DNA of 64,000 nt from an uncultured Bacteroidales bacterium (GTDB lineage Bacteria; Bacteroidota; Bacteroidia; Bacteroidales; F082), in contig CALBNP010000063.1 of the NCBI GenBank assembly GCA_937896505.1, positions 1 through 64,000 of the forward strand, given 5' to 3'. Shown here piece after piece: positions 18,548 through 27,068 of this stretch. The notes under the pieces are model-generated. The model did no database searches. It was not told where the DNA came from and worked only from the letters and a program-made list of their open reading frames with translations. The translations under genes and the position numbers were made by a program. Each line of letters starts with the position of its first letter. The first letter of the stretch is position 1.

Positions 18548-18883
18548 TCAGAATGCGTCTTGTTCGCCCTTGGCGGGATTCTTGAAATAAATCTCGTCGT
18601 GGAGAAATTCGTTGACGGCAATCAAGGTAGGCTTTGGCAGACGTTCGTAGAACTTTGCGATTTCAATTTGTTCCTTGTTTTCGCATACTTCTTCAAGACC
18701 GTCGTTGTTGGTGGCAAACTCTTCAATCTTCTTGTTGAGTTCGTTTTTCATTTCTGATGCAATCTGGTTGGCTCTCTTTGAGAGGATTGCTACGGTTTCG
18801 TAAATGTTGCCAGTGCCGACATAGAACTGGTCTTTCTGACGGGTGACAACCGTCGTTTCTGTCTTAATCTTTCTGAAATCCAT
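18548..18883 (-). CDS. rpoZ: DNA-directed RNA polymerase omega subunit (Bacteroidetes type)
   Basis: The 111-residue protein matches the Bacteroidetes Rpb6/omega family: the TGNIYETVAILSKRANQIASEMKNELNKK region corresponds to the conserved Rpb6/omega helix pair that clamps beta'. It is followed by an acidic and charged tail unlike proteobacterial omega. It would assist polymerase assembly. It is sandwiched 3 nt after bamD and 11 nt before porD, the expected neighbours. Confidence 0.85.
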   Translation of the reverse strand: MDFRKIKTETTVVTRQKDQFYVGTGNIYETVAILSKRANQIASEMKNELNKKIEEFATNNDGLEEVCENKEQIEIAKFYERLPKPTLIAVNEFLHDEIYFKNPAKGEQDAF

Positions 18884-18886
18884 GTC

Positions 18887-19684
18887 TTATTGTAAGTTTT
18901 CTAATTTTTTTCTTGCTTTTTCTGAAATGGCTTGCGCGTCTTTGAGCCTGTTGCTTTCGGGATAAAGATATGTCAATGTATTGCATTGCTCAATGCAAGC
19001 CTCGTAACGCTCGCGTTGCTTGTCGGAGACGCTGTTTTCGGCATAGTCGAAATAGGTTGTTGCCATGTCGAAGAGGATTTCTTCGCGGTGCTTGGTGTTC
19101 GGGTAGTTCTTCAGCAGGTTCTCGAATGCGGTGATGGCCGAATTGTAGCTTTCCATGCGATAGAACAACTTGCAAATATCGTAGTCTTTCTGCTCGAGTT
19201 TCTCGTTGAGGTTGTCAACGAGTTCCTTTGCACGTGGGATGCTGTCGCTGTTCGGGTAACGCTCTATGAAACCGTTGATTTGCTTGATGGCTTCGTGGGT
19301 CTTTGTCTGGTCGAGACTCGATTCGGGCGAGAGCAGGTAACTGCAATAGGCGCTAAGGTAAGCCGCTTTTTCGGCATCTTTCGCGAAAGGGTAGGTTTGT
19401 ACGAATTTCGAGTAATAATAGCTCGCAATGTCGTAGTCTTTCATGAAATAATAGCACTCGGCGGTGCGATAGGTGATGTCTTCGCCGCGGGGAGTGTTGC
19501 GGAACGACATCTGCAACAGGTCAAACAACTGTAAGGCCTTGTTGTAGTCTTTCCGGTCGAAATAGTCCATGGCGATTTCGTATTTCATCACACTATCAGT
19601 CCCTTTCACGATTCGGTTGAAATCGTTACATCCGCCTAATGCGATAAGCGCGACCAATGCTAATATCAGAAGTCTGTTTTTCAT
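18887..19684 (-). CDS. bamD: Outer membrane protein assembly factor BamD (lipoprotein)
   Basis: The 265-residue protein begins MKNRLLILALVALIALGGC, a lipoprotein signal with Cys at position 19. It continues with TPR-type helical repeats (YEIAMDYFDRKDYNKALQLF, YYYSKFVQTYPFAKDAEKA, AITAFENLLKNYPNTKHRE). It acts at the inner face of the outer membrane with BamA. It is first in the bamD-omega-porD-recN run. A TAATTTTG promoter element sits nine bases before the ATG. Confidence 0.94.
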   Translation of the reverse strand: MKNRLLILALVALIALGGCNDFNRIVKGTDSVMKYEIAMDYFDRKDYNKALQLFDLLQMSFRNTPRGEDITYRTAECYYFMKDYDIASYYYSKFVQTYPFAKDAEKAAYLSAYCSYLLSPESSLDQTKTHEAIKQINGFIERYPNSDSIPRAKELVDNLNEKLEQKDYDICKLFYRMESYNSAITAFENLLKNYPNTKHREEILFDMATTYFDYAENSVSDKQRERYEACIEQCNTLTYLYPESNRLKDAQAISEKARKKLENLQ

Positions 19685-19692
19685 TGAGGCTG

Positions 19693-19700
19693 CAAAATTA
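19693..19700 (-). promoter_or_regulatory. bamD promoter minus-7 element
   Basis: The minus strand reads TAATTTTG (TAnnTTTG consensus), ending nine bases before the bamD ATG at 19684, so the transcript would have almost no 5' leader. Confidence 0.5.
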
Positions 19701-19738
19701 GTCTTTTTTAATGAAATTCAAACGCGTTTTCTAGGATT

Positions 19739-22246
19739 TTATTGTATGACAATCTTTTGGGTGCGGCAGTTGCTCCCATCGCTGAGATTCAGGAAGTAGA
19801 TGCCTTCGCTGATTCCGCTGAGGTCGATTTGCGTTTTGCTTTCATTGCTGCCTTCTGCGATGGTCTGACCTAAGCAGTTCATCAAGCGATAGTCGCAACG
19901 GCCTTCGATGTTCAGTGTTGACTTGGCTGGGTTAGGATAGACCATTATGTTTTGCAAGCCGTTTTCGCCAAGACCAAGGTCGCGGATGTCGATGAAAATC
20001 TCACCATCAACGGTGTTGCTGCCATCGCTGACTGAGACTTTGTAAGTTGTTGGTAACTCAGGCTTTGCGATTGGATCTGCGATGAACGGGTCGCTGAGGC
20101 TTTCGGCAGGTTCCCATGAATAGGTATATTCACCGCTGCCACCTTCTGCGGCAACTTTGAGTTGAGTGCTTTCGCCTTCGTTGATGATTTCTGGGTCAGC
20201 AGAAACTGTAATCGTCAGAGGTTCATCGAAAAGGCAATTGATTTGTGCAATCCAACCGGTCGAAGTTGAAGTATAATCGGATTCGAAGCGGAAGGTCAAA
20301 GCACCTTCGGCATTGGTAGCCGTCACAGCGCCAGGACCGTGGCTGCCTGAATATTTGCCAATTTGTGTGGCATTGGTTGATGAGCCATCGTAAACGTAAA
20401 GGAAGTCGTATCCTGATTCAGTGCTGAATGCTAAGAAGTTGATTTCCAATTTGGCATTTTCGCTTTGTGGCTTGAAGGTCAAAGTGTAGTCTTCGTTGTT
20501 GCCATAGCTGCCGTCAACGCCGCCCGAATCGTAGAACAAGGCGCTGCAAGTGGTGATGATGCCGTCGTGCATGAGGTAGGCTTCCGTAACGGTGATGTAG
20601 TTGTTCTTGGTAATGGTTTCGCTTTGTCCGTCTGCATTAGTGACAGTCAAGGTGACGTTGTAACTTCCGACTTCGTTATAGGTGATATTGCTTGGATTTT
20701 GCTCGTTTGAGGTGCTTGGTGTGGCGCCTTCAAATTGCCATTCCCAGCTGACGAGGTTAGCGCCCCAGGTGTTGTCGGTGAAATTGACGCTGCCGCCAAG
20801 TGCGACATTGGTGGTGTTGGCGGTGAAGTCAGGGATAAGGCCTTCGCCTGCACGAAGTTGAACATCCTGAATGAGTGTTTCGTGGTCGGCAACGCTGAGT
20901 GTGTAGGTCTTTGGAAAATAGCCGTTGGCTGAATAGGTAACGACGTAGGTGCCGCCTTTAATCGGACGGTGGTAATCGCCAACTTCGTGTGAAGTGACGG
21001 ATGAACCGTGGTGGTCGTGGCCTTCAACGGTGATGGTTGCCCCAACGATAGGCTGGCCTGTGACGCTGTCAGTGACAACACCGTGGATACCGTAAAGTAC
21101 TTCTTCAAGGTAGGTGAGCATGCTGTTGTGGTTGTAGTTCCAATATTGGGGCAGTTGTGAACCGCTTGGCGTATAGGAGTTTGAACATTCAATAGTGACT
21201 TCACGGCATTCCTTATAATAATTCATGTAGTCTTGGCGACCGCCGCCAATCATATACCATTCAGCACCATTGGTGATGCCGTTGTTGTGGCTGCTCATAT
21301 AATCTGGGTTGACTTCATGGCAAAGGTCGGCATATTCGTGGCAGACAAATTGCCACCAGTCGTCGTCGGCACTGAGTGGGCGGTAGTTGTCCCAAATGTA
21401 GTTCATCACTTCCGAACCACCGTGGTAGTTGGCAGCCATCGTGAATGTGTAATCATCAGCCAATTGCATCATCCATTCGGTTTCCTGCTGATATTCTTCA
21501 TTATCTGGGTGAGGACCGTCGTTGAAGTCGGGGTAGTTGCGGTTAAGGTCAACATCGTTAGCATTGTTCCTTCTGGCACCCGATACACTGTTGTTGCCGC
21601 CGTGATAGGTTCCGTCAGGGTTGGTGCAAGGGCATACGAAAAGGTCGATATTGTTTACAATGTTGATGATGCGCTCGTCGTTGCTGGTGCAGAGTTCGTC
21701 AAGCAAACGGAGGAGGAGAACGTAGCCTGTCGTTTCGTTACCGTGCATGGTGGAAGTGTAGAGGAATTTCGGCTTGCCTTCGGTTTGCCCATTGTTGATG
21801 CGGCAGAACATGAGTTTGCGTCCGCTGGCCAATGTGCCAAGCTCAAAATAGGAGCAACGGTCGGGATGCTGCGATGCGTAGTCTTGCATCATTGATTCAT
21901 ATTGCTGGTATGTCGGGTAGCTGTCCCAATCGTAAGTGCCACGACCGTTCCACATCACGATTTCGTTCTGTAAGGAAGGAGGTAAAAGCAAATTGGGCTG
22001 GTAGCCGAGTTTCACAAGGTTGTCGTACTGTTTTTGATTGGCATAGCAAAAGGCTTCGTTGCCATCGTACTTGGCAACAGAACAAAGTTTGTTGAGAGCT
22101 GCCACTTCGTTGTTTCCTTTTGAATTGAGGCTGAAATAATATTCGCCGCGTTCGCGCATGAGTTTGCTTAGGTCTTGTTGGGCGTAAAGGTTGCTGCCCA
22201 TGACGACTGTGACCAAAAGCAAAGTGATTAAACGTAAGAATTTCAT
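19739..22246 (-). CDS. Secreted M14 zinc carboxypeptidase with type IX sorting domain
   Basis: The 835-residue multidomain protein starts with a signal peptide (residues 1-22). The M14 catalytic domain (about 105-390) has zinc ligands H168 and E171 in MHGNETTG, H275 in ANYHGGSE, and the likely catalytic E353 in EVTIECSNS. A carboxypeptidase regulatory-like domain follows (~395-470), then a PKD domain (~475-555), a CUB-like domain (~560-675), a second Ig-like domain, and a C-terminal type A sorting tail (~760-835, NIMVYPNPAKSTLNIEG). It is predicted to cross the outer membrane by type IX secretion and cleave C-terminal residues from proteins or peptides. Confidence 0.93.
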   Translation of the reverse strand: MKFLRLITLLLVTVVMGSNLYAQQDLSKLMRERGEYYFSLNSKGNNEVAALNKLCSVAKYDGNEAFCYANQKQYDNLVKLGYQPNLLLPPSLQNEIVMWNGRGTYDWDSYPTYQQYESMMQDYASQHPDRCSYFELGTLASGRKLMFCRINNGQTEGKPKFLYTSTMHGNETTGYVLLLRLLDELCTSNDERIINIVNNIDLFVCPCTNPDGTYHGGNNSVSGARRNNANDVDLNRNYPDFNDGPHPDNEEYQQETEWMMQLADDYTFTMAANYHGGSEVMNYIWDNYRPLSADDDWWQFVCHEYADLCHEVNPDYMSSHNNGITNGAEWYMIGGGRQDYMNYYKECREVTIECSNSYTPSGSQLPQYWNYNHNSMLTYLEEVLYGIHGVVTDSVTGQPIVGATITVEGHDHHGSSVTSHEVGDYHRPIKGGTYVVTYSANGYFPKTYTLSVADHETLIQDVQLRAGEGLIPDFTANTTNVALGGSVNFTDNTWGANLVSWEWQFEGATPSTSNEQNPSNITYNEVGSYNVTLTVTNADGQSETITKNNYITVTEAYLMHDGIITTCSALFYDSGGVDGSYGNNEDYTLTFKPQSENAKLEINFLAFSTESGYDFLYVYDGSSTNATQIGKYSGSHGPGAVTATNAEGALTFRFESDYTSTSTGWIAQINCLFDEPLTITVSADPEIINEGESTQLKVAAEGGSGEYTYSWEPAESLSDPFIADPIAKPELPTTYKVSVSDGSNTVDGEIFIDIRDLGLGENGLQNIMVYPNPAKSTLNIEGRCDYRLMNCLGQTIAEGSNESKTQIDLSGISEGIYFLNLSDGSNCRTQKIVIQ

Positions 22247-22250
22247 TGTA

Positions 22251-23141
22251 TCAGAGTTTTAATAAATTGTTTTCGTATTCGTTGATGATGTCTTGCTCGA
22301 CTTTTTCGCAAACTGGAACAAGCGGCAAACGTAAGACATTTTCGCAAAGCCCCATGTGCTGCATCAGACATTTGATGCCCGAAGGGTTGCCATCGGCAAA
22401 AATCAACTGGTTCATTCTCAGCATACCGAAGTGCAATCGTAGAGCTTCTGCAGTGTTGCCTTCCTTTTGTGCGCGTATCATTTGTGCGAAAGGCTTAGTG
22501 TAGGCGTTTGCGGCTACCGAAATCACACCTTGTGCGCCAAGAGCCATCAAAGGTTGGGTGATGCCGTCGTCGCCCGAAAGGACATCGAAATCGGTAGGCT
22601 TGTCACGCAATATCTCCATGATTTGCTGCAAGTTGCCCGATGCCTCTTTCACTGCAATGATGTTAGGATGTTTTGCCAATTCAACGCAGGTAGCGGCTTG
22701 CAGGTTGACTCCCACGCGACCTGGCACGTTGTAAAGCACCACGGGAACGGGACTGACATCTGCAATGGCTTCGAAATGCGCCTTCATGCCGCGCTGGTTG
22801 GGTTTGTTATAATAAGGTACGACACTCAAAATGCCACCGATGTCCGTGAAGTCTTGCGCTTTGATGGCTTCGATGACGGCTTCGGTGTTGTTGCCGCCCA
22901 TGCCCAAAAGTATAGGCAAGCGGTTGCGGTTAGTGTCTATTATAGTCTTGATTACCAGTTTTTTCTCTTCGGCTGAAAGGGTAGGGGATTCGGAAGTGGT
23001 TCCCAAAGCGACCAGGAAATCGGCTCCGTTGTCGATGACGTGGTTGACGATTTTGGCCAACGATTCGACGTCAACGGACTTGTCGGATTTAAAAGGGGTG
23101 ATAAGGGCAATGCCCGTGCCTTTGAATGGATTATGTTTCAT
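22251..23141 (-). CDS. dapA: 4-hydroxy-tetrahydrodipicolinate synthase
   Basis: The 296-residue TIM-barrel enzyme has the Schiff-base lysine K165 in IIAVKEASGN, the catalytic tyrosine Y137 in VVLYNVPGRVG, and the substrate loop ALGTTSESPTL. It condenses pyruvate with aspartate semialdehyde for lysine and diaminopimelate synthesis. It overlaps no neighbour: 6 nt separate it from the DUF6913 gene upstream and 4 nt from the peptidase downstream. Confidence 0.97.
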   Translation of the reverse strand: MKHNPFKGTGIALITPFKSDKSVDVESLAKIVNHVIDNGADFLVALGTTSESPTLSAEEKKLVIKTIIDTNRNRLPILLGMGGNNTEAVIEAIKAQDFTDIGGILSVVPYYNKPNQRGMKAHFEAIADVSPVPVVLYNVPGRVGVNLQAATCVELAKHPNIIAVKEASGNLQQIMEILRDKPTDFDVLSGDDGITQPLMALGAQGVISVAANAYTKPFAQMIRAQKEGNTAEALRLHFGMLRMNQLIFADGNPSGIKCLMQHMGLCENVLRLPLVPVCEKVEQDIINEYENNLLKL

Positions 23142-23147
23142 TGGAAA

Positions 23148-23699
23148 TTAGTTTGTCGTGTGTTCGCCTGCCAGTGCTTCCAGGTAGTTGTGCAACACAT
23201 GGATGTTCGACACAGGGTCGGCGGCTTTGTTGTTTTCGATGACGAGGTCGTAAATCTTCAAATGTTCGCTGCGGAAGAAACTGATTCTGAAATCGGTCTT
23301 CGGCAAGGTGCAGATATAATCACTCACATCAGGATGCTTGGCAGCCATGTTGATGATGACATTGCAAAGAGGCAACTTGCTGATTTCTTGTTGTTTTTCT
23401 GGCTTCAAAACGCTCATGAAACCAAAGTCTTTAGGCGTGACTTCCGTGTAGAGGTCGCTTTGCAGAATGGTGTCCGACATCTGGTTGCAAAGGATGACGA
23501 AACCGCAACGGGCTGTGCCGAACAGCGATTTCATGCTGCTCTCAATGTTCCTTACATTCTCTTTGTCGTGTTCTTCAAGAATGATGATGGCTGAGTTGAT
23601 TTTCTTGACGTTAGGCATCTTGATAGGCTCCTTTTCGTCCAGGAAATGGTCGAGAGCCTTGCGTAGCGCCCTGTTTTTTATTCTGTCGATTAGTTTCAT
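23148..23699 (-). CDS. DUF6913-like protein of unknown function
   Basis: The 183-residue protein has an N-terminal basic helix (MKLIDRIKNRALRKALDHFL) and a core with alternating strands and helices (INSAIIILEEHD, CGFVILCNQMSD, FGFMSVLKPEKQ). This pattern fits a Bacteroidetes-restricted family I associate with DUF6913, generally found beside dapA or nearby housekeeping genes. No signal peptide or catalytic motif is apparent. It is the first gene of the leftward run and has a TATTTTTG promoter element 24 nt upstream. Confidence 0.65.
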   Translation of the reverse strand: MKLIDRIKNRALRKALDHFLDEKEPIKMPNVKKINSAIIILEEHDKENVRNIESSMKSLFGTARCGFVILCNQMSDTILQSDLYTEVTPKDFGFMSVLKPEKQQEISKLPLCNVIINMAAKHPDVSDYICTLPKTDFRISFFRSEHLKIYDLVIENNKAADPVSNIHVLHNYLEALAGEHTTN

Positions 23700-23722
23700 C
23701 AGTTCTTCAACATTTGAACTTG

Positions 23723-23730
23723 CAAAAATA
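23723..23730 (-). promoter_or_regulatory. Minus-7 promoter element of the DUF6913-dapA run
   Basis: The minus strand reads TATTTTTG, matching TAnnTTTG, 24 bases upstream of the ATG at 23699. It heads the leftward DUF6913-dapA-peptidase genes. Confidence 0.5.
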
Positions 23731-23816
23731 GTGTTTTTTTCGTAAAGACTTGCATTCTTTTTTAAAGAGGTGAATCTATTTCACTTTTTTCTTGCACGTT
23801 TGAATGATAAATGGCG

Positions 23817-23824
23817 TATTTTTG
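23817..23824 (+). promoter_or_regulatory. Minus-7 promoter element abutting the MBL-fold gene
   Basis: TATTTTTG ends five bases before the ATG at 23830. With the usual spacing the transcript would start at or within a few bases of the start codon, giving a leaderless or nearly leaderless mRNA. This element also excludes the upstream ATG at 23770. Confidence 0.55.
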
Positions 23825-23829
23825 CGGCT

Positions 23830-24594
23830 ATGATTATTACGGTTTTAGGAAGCGGAACATCGCAGGGCGTGCCTGTCATCGGTTGTCAATGTCCTGTGTG
23901 CCAGTCGAATGACCCACGTAACAAGCGTTTGCGTACATCTATCATGATTCAGTCCGATGAGGTGACTGTGGTGGTGGATGCCGGACCAGATTTCCGTCAG
24001 CAGATGCTGCGCGAAGGGGTCGATCATCTTGATGCTGTGTTGGTTACGCACGAGCATAAGGACCATATCGGTGGTCTCGACGATTTGCGCCCGTTCATTT
24101 TCCGTCAGGGCAACAAACCCATGCCGCTTTATGTGGCCGATTCGGCTTTGCCCGAAATCAAGCGAGAGTATTCCTATGCCTTTGCCGAAGAGCTTTATCC
24201 AGGTGCTCCGACCTACGAAATCCATCATCTCGACGAAACGCCTTTCGACCTTGGCGACCTCCACATCCAGCCGATAAAGATGAAGCATTTTACGCTTACA
24301 AGCTATGCTTTCCGCATCGGGAAATTTGCCTACGTCACCGACCTGAGCGAGATAACTGACGAGATTATCAATGCGCTTCAAGGTGTTGATTTTCTTGTTC
24401 TTGAGGCTCTCGGACTGAAAAAGCACTATTCACATCTTTGCCTTGATGAATCCATTGAAGTGGCCCGACGTGTGGGTGCCAAAAAGACTTGGTTCACACA
24501 TTGTAGCCATAGCATTGGTTTGGCCGATGAGGTGAATAGGAAGTTGCCCGAAGGAATGGCCTTGGCTTACGATGGACTGAAAATTGTGGACTGA
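23830..24594 (+). CDS. MBL-fold metallo-hydrolase (PhnP-like)
   Basis: The 254-residue protein has the metallo-beta-lactamase metal motif THEHKDHIGG and later conserved Asp and His positions (AYVTDLSEI, FTHCSHSIG). An N-terminal GSGTSQGVPVIGCQCPVC segment with cysteines is typical of the PhnP/RNase Z-like subgroup. Such enzymes are phosphodiesterases acting on cyclic phosphates or nucleotides; the substrate here cannot be read from sequence. The start at 23830 follows the minus-7 element directly and begins at the conserved MIITVLGSGTS. Confidence 0.9.
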   Translation: MIITVLGSGTSQGVPVIGCQCPVCQSNDPRNKRLRTSIMIQSDEVTVVVDAGPDFRQQMLREGVDHLDAVLVTHEHKDHIGGLDDLRPFIFRQGNKPMPLYVADSALPEIKREYSYAFAEELYPGAPTYEIHHLDETPFDLGDLHIQPIKMKHFTLTSYAFRIGKFAYVTDLSEITDEIINALQGVDFLVLEALGLKKHYSHLCLDESIEVARRVGAKKTWFTHCSHSIGLADEVNRKLPEGMALAYDGLKIVD

Positions 24595-24647
24595 AAATTT
24601 GCTTTTGTAAAAAAGTTGCCCTTATTTTGCATCAAAATTCTAACGCT

Positions 24648-25103
24648 ATGAAATCTGCATATACACAACATCTCATTAAGCTCGCTGACTTGAACCATCA
24701 CGAGACTTTCTTCGCCGGCCGTTGCGCCGAATGGTTAATCGAAGGTTCGTATTTCGCTATTGCCCAATATCTTGACACCAAAAACGTGGTGCTTCTCGTT
24801 CAACATGGCATCAACTTCCGTTTCCCGCTTTCGGTAGGCGATATCATCACTTTCGAGAGTAAGGTGGTGGCAGCAGGCCACAGCACGCTGACGGTCTATA
24901 CAAAGGTGTACCGCAGCAATACTCCTGACCAGATTGCCGCCTACGGCTATTCTACTTTCTCGTATCTTGACGATAATCATCAGTCGCGTCGTCACAACAT
25001 CACTATCGAGCCGACCAACGAGGAGGAACGCTTGCTCCAGCAAGAAGCCAACGAGTATGTGCTTGAATCGCTGAAACACGCTAACCGCAACCGCAACTAC
25101 TGA
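24648..25103 (+). CDS. Hotdog-fold acyl-CoA thioesterase family protein
   Basis: The 151-residue protein has a 4HBT-like hotdog fold: LADLNHHETFFAGRCAEWLIEG contains the helix and the catalytic-type Asp/Glu region of YciA-like or acyl-CoA thioesterases. FRFPLSVGDIITFESKVVAAG matches the second half of the fold. It would hydrolyse fatty acyl-CoA thioesters in the cytosol. The ATG at 24648 was preferred to 24627 since it begins the conserved part. A 144-nt spacer with a promoter follows. Confidence 0.85.
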   Translation: MKSAYTQHLIKLADLNHHETFFAGRCAEWLIEGSYFAIAQYLDTKNVVLLVQHGINFRFPLSVGDIITFESKVVAAGHSTLTVYTKVYRSNTPDQIAAYGYSTFSYLDDNHQSRRHNITIEPTNEEERLLQQEANEYVLESLKHANRNRNY

Positions 25104-25222
25104 TTGATTCTCTTCTTCTTGAAATGTCTTCAACTTGGTGGATTCGCAATCTGCCAAGTCGGGTTTTTGAATAGTGTCTTGAAAAAGTCATTGAAAAAAA
25201 GCTGTGTGTGCGGAAGAATGTT

Positions 25223-25230
25223 TATTTTTG
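25223..25230 (+). promoter_or_regulatory. Promoter minus-7 element of the VapD pair
   Basis: TATTTTTG matches TAnnTTTG and lies 17 bases upstream of the ATG at 25248. The region 25104-25222 before it shows no gene. Confidence 0.55.
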
Positions 25231-25247
25231 CACCAAAATGAGCAATT

Positions 25248-25445
25248 ATGAAAGTCGGACAAATGGTTAACATCAGCCCATATCTCACTCATTTAGTTGA
25301 TTGGATAATGGGGGAAGTTATTGAAATTGAGCAAAATCCATACAGAGGGATTGTAATTGCCGCAAAAGACAATCTCGGTAGGATTTTTTGGGGTGAAAGC
25401 GATTATTTTGAACCTGTCGATGAGAATGCACTATGTTTGCAATAG
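25248..25445 (+). CDS. Small VapD-partner protein, putative antitoxin
   Basis: The 65-residue protein begins MKVGQMVNISPYLTHLVDW and reads as a small beta-barrel or SH3-like domain (EVIEIEQNPYRGIVIAAKD). Similar small proteins, often labelled transcriptional regulators, precede vapD in other Bacteroidetes as I recall. Its 3' end overlaps the vapD start by 13 nt, implying translational coupling. An antitoxin role is inferred from size and linkage to VapD. Confidence 0.6.
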   Translation: MKVGQMVNISPYLTHLVDWIMGEVIEIEQNPYRGIVIAAKDNLGRIFWGESDYFEPVDENALCLQ

Positions 25446-25759
25446 CTTTTGATATGGTCGTCGCCCAATTGGAAAAGAATTATGGCGAACCTTACAACAA
25501 TGCTTATTACGAAATTAAGCAGGTGTTGGCCGATTATGATTTTGTCAATTTGCAAGGTAGCGTGTATCTCACCACAAATCCAAGTTTGGCTAATCTTTAT
25601 GATGCGATACAGGCGTTAAGTAGTATTGAGTGGTTTAGGAACTCGGTGCGTGACATTCGTGGCTTCAAGGTGGAAGATTGGTCGGATTTCACAGAGTCGG
25701 TGAAAAATCCCGAGAAAAACAGAAGAGAACCTGAAACTAGAAAACGCTCTGCCAAATAA
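25433..25759 (+). CDS. vapD: VapD family toxin-like RNase (Cas2-like fold)
   Basis: The 108-residue protein begins MFAIAFDMVVAQLEKNYGEP and contains NNAYYEIKQVLADYDF, GSVYLTTNPSL and SIEWFRNSVRDIRGFKVEDW. These are the recognisable segments of the VapD family, ferredoxin-like endoribonucleases structurally related to Cas2. The N-terminal beta strand carries the conserved Asp (residue 7). It ends with a basic tail (EPETRKRSAK). There is no Cas1 or repeat array nearby, so this is not a CRISPR component. Confidence 0.9.
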   Translation: MFAIAFDMVVAQLEKNYGEPYNNAYYEIKQVLADYDFVNLQGSVYLTTNPSLANLYDAIQALSSIEWFRNSVRDIRGFKVEDWSDFTESVKNPEKNRREPETRKRSAK

Positions 25760-25787
25760 TTGAAAAATGAATTGATTCGTTTGGAAA

Positions 25788-27038
25788 TCAATAGAAGTTT
25801 TCAATTTCCTTCGGATAGCAGATGAAGTGCTTCACGACGGGTTGCGAAAGCACCGTGTTGTTGAGCTGGCCTGATGCCTCGCTGATGTCCTTCAACATAC
25901 CGTCTTTGTAGAGGATGTTGATGGCCGCCTTGCGTGGGTGGTAGGCGTGGTTCGATGACACACCGTGCAGCAACATGTAGTCGGCTTCGTCAGCCGACCA
26001 ACCATAGTAGCGCATGATGCGTTGCTTGATTTCTTTCACATAGTTTGTGTCGAATTCGTCGTCTTGAATCTCAATCTTGAAGAGGTGCCGGCTCGTGAGT
26101 CGTTTGCAAAGCTCGGAAAGCACGCGGTCTTCATCGTCACACCACATCTTGACGGCGGTCATCACATCGAAATCGTCCAAACGGCAGAATTGCTCCAATG
26201 CGAGTTCCTTGTCGGGTATCTCATTGAAATCGAGTTGGTTTTTCAGGAAAAAAGTGAGTGCAGGCGTGGCAGGAAGCACGCGTTGCCGGAAGAGTAACTT
26301 GGCTCGTTGCAGGATTTTCATCAGGGTGTATTCGGCACTCAAGACGGTCTTGTGCATATACACTTGCCAATACATGATGCGTCGTGCCACGAGGAAACTC
26401 TCCACCGAATAGATGCCTTTTGCTTCGATAGCCAAACCATTGTCAACCACTTCCATCATGTCCAAAAGCCGTTCGGCGTTCACGTTGCCTTCGGCTACAC
26501 CGGTGAAGAAACTGTCGCGCTTCAGATAGTCGAGACGGTCAACGTCGAGTTGGCTGGAGATAAGCTTGTTGAGGAATCGCTTGGGATAGCGGTCGGTGAA
26601 AATGTCGATGGCCATATCCAATTGCCCATTGTGCAAGGCATTGAATTTCTTCATGATTTCGAGCGAAATCTCCTCGTGGGTGATGCCTTTCACAATGCTG
26701 TTCTCCAAGGTGTGTGAGAAAGGTCCGTGGCCGACGTCGTGCAGCAAGATGGCGAGCGAGGCGGCTTGTTCTTCCTCTTCGGTGATTTTGGTGCCTTTGC
26801 TGCGAAGCAGTTGTATGGCGCGGTGCATCAGGTGCATGGCGCCGAGGCTGTGCGCAAAGCGCGTGTGGTTGGCGCTTGGATACACCATGTTGGTCATGCT
26901 GACTTGCTTGATGCGTCGGAGCCGTTGGAAATATGGATGTTCGATGATGTCGAAATGCAACTCGTCGGGGATGCTTACGAAACCGTAAATCGGGTCGTTG
27001 ACGATCTTTTTCTTGTTGGAAGTGTCTTTAACCATCAT
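25788..27038 (-). CDS. HD-domain phosphohydrolase (dGTPase/SAMHD1-like)
   Basis: The 416-residue protein has the HD metal-binding motif: H63 in TRFAHSLG and H100-D101 in LLHDVGHGPFSH, followed by later conserved His and Asp positions (QLDVDRLDYLKRD). The DPIYGFVSIP N-terminus is typical of the YdhJ/HD superfamily hydrolases. They cleave phosphoester or dNTP substrates; the substrate is unknown here. It is 30 nt downstream of the patatin gene on the same strand. A second methionine allows a start at 27035. Confidence 0.92.
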   Translation of the reverse strand: MMVKDTSNKKKIVNDPIYGFVSIPDELHFDIIEHPYFQRLRRIKQVSMTNMVYPSANHTRFAHSLGAMHLMHRAIQLLRSKGTKITEEEEQAASLAILLHDVGHGPFSHTLENSIVKGITHEEISLEIMKKFNALHNGQLDMAIDIFTDRYPKRFLNKLISSQLDVDRLDYLKRDSFFTGVAEGNVNAERLLDMMEVVDNGLAIEAKGIYSVESFLVARRIMYWQVYMHKTVLSAEYTLMKILQRAKLLFRQRVLPATPALTFFLKNQLDFNEIPDKELALEQFCRLDDFDVMTAVKMWCDDEDRVLSELCKRLTSRHLFKIEIQDDEFDTNYVKEIKQRIMRYYGWSADEADYMLLHGVSSNHAYHPRKAAINILYKDGMLKDISEASGQLNNTVLSQPVVKHFICYPKEIENFY

Positions 27039-27068
27039 AGAATGAGTTTGTTGGGTAGAAAAGCAACG

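Noticed and set aside
25433..25759. Possible cas2 gene
   Set aside because: The sequence is VapD, which shares the Cas2 fold, and there is no cas1 or repeat array in the window.
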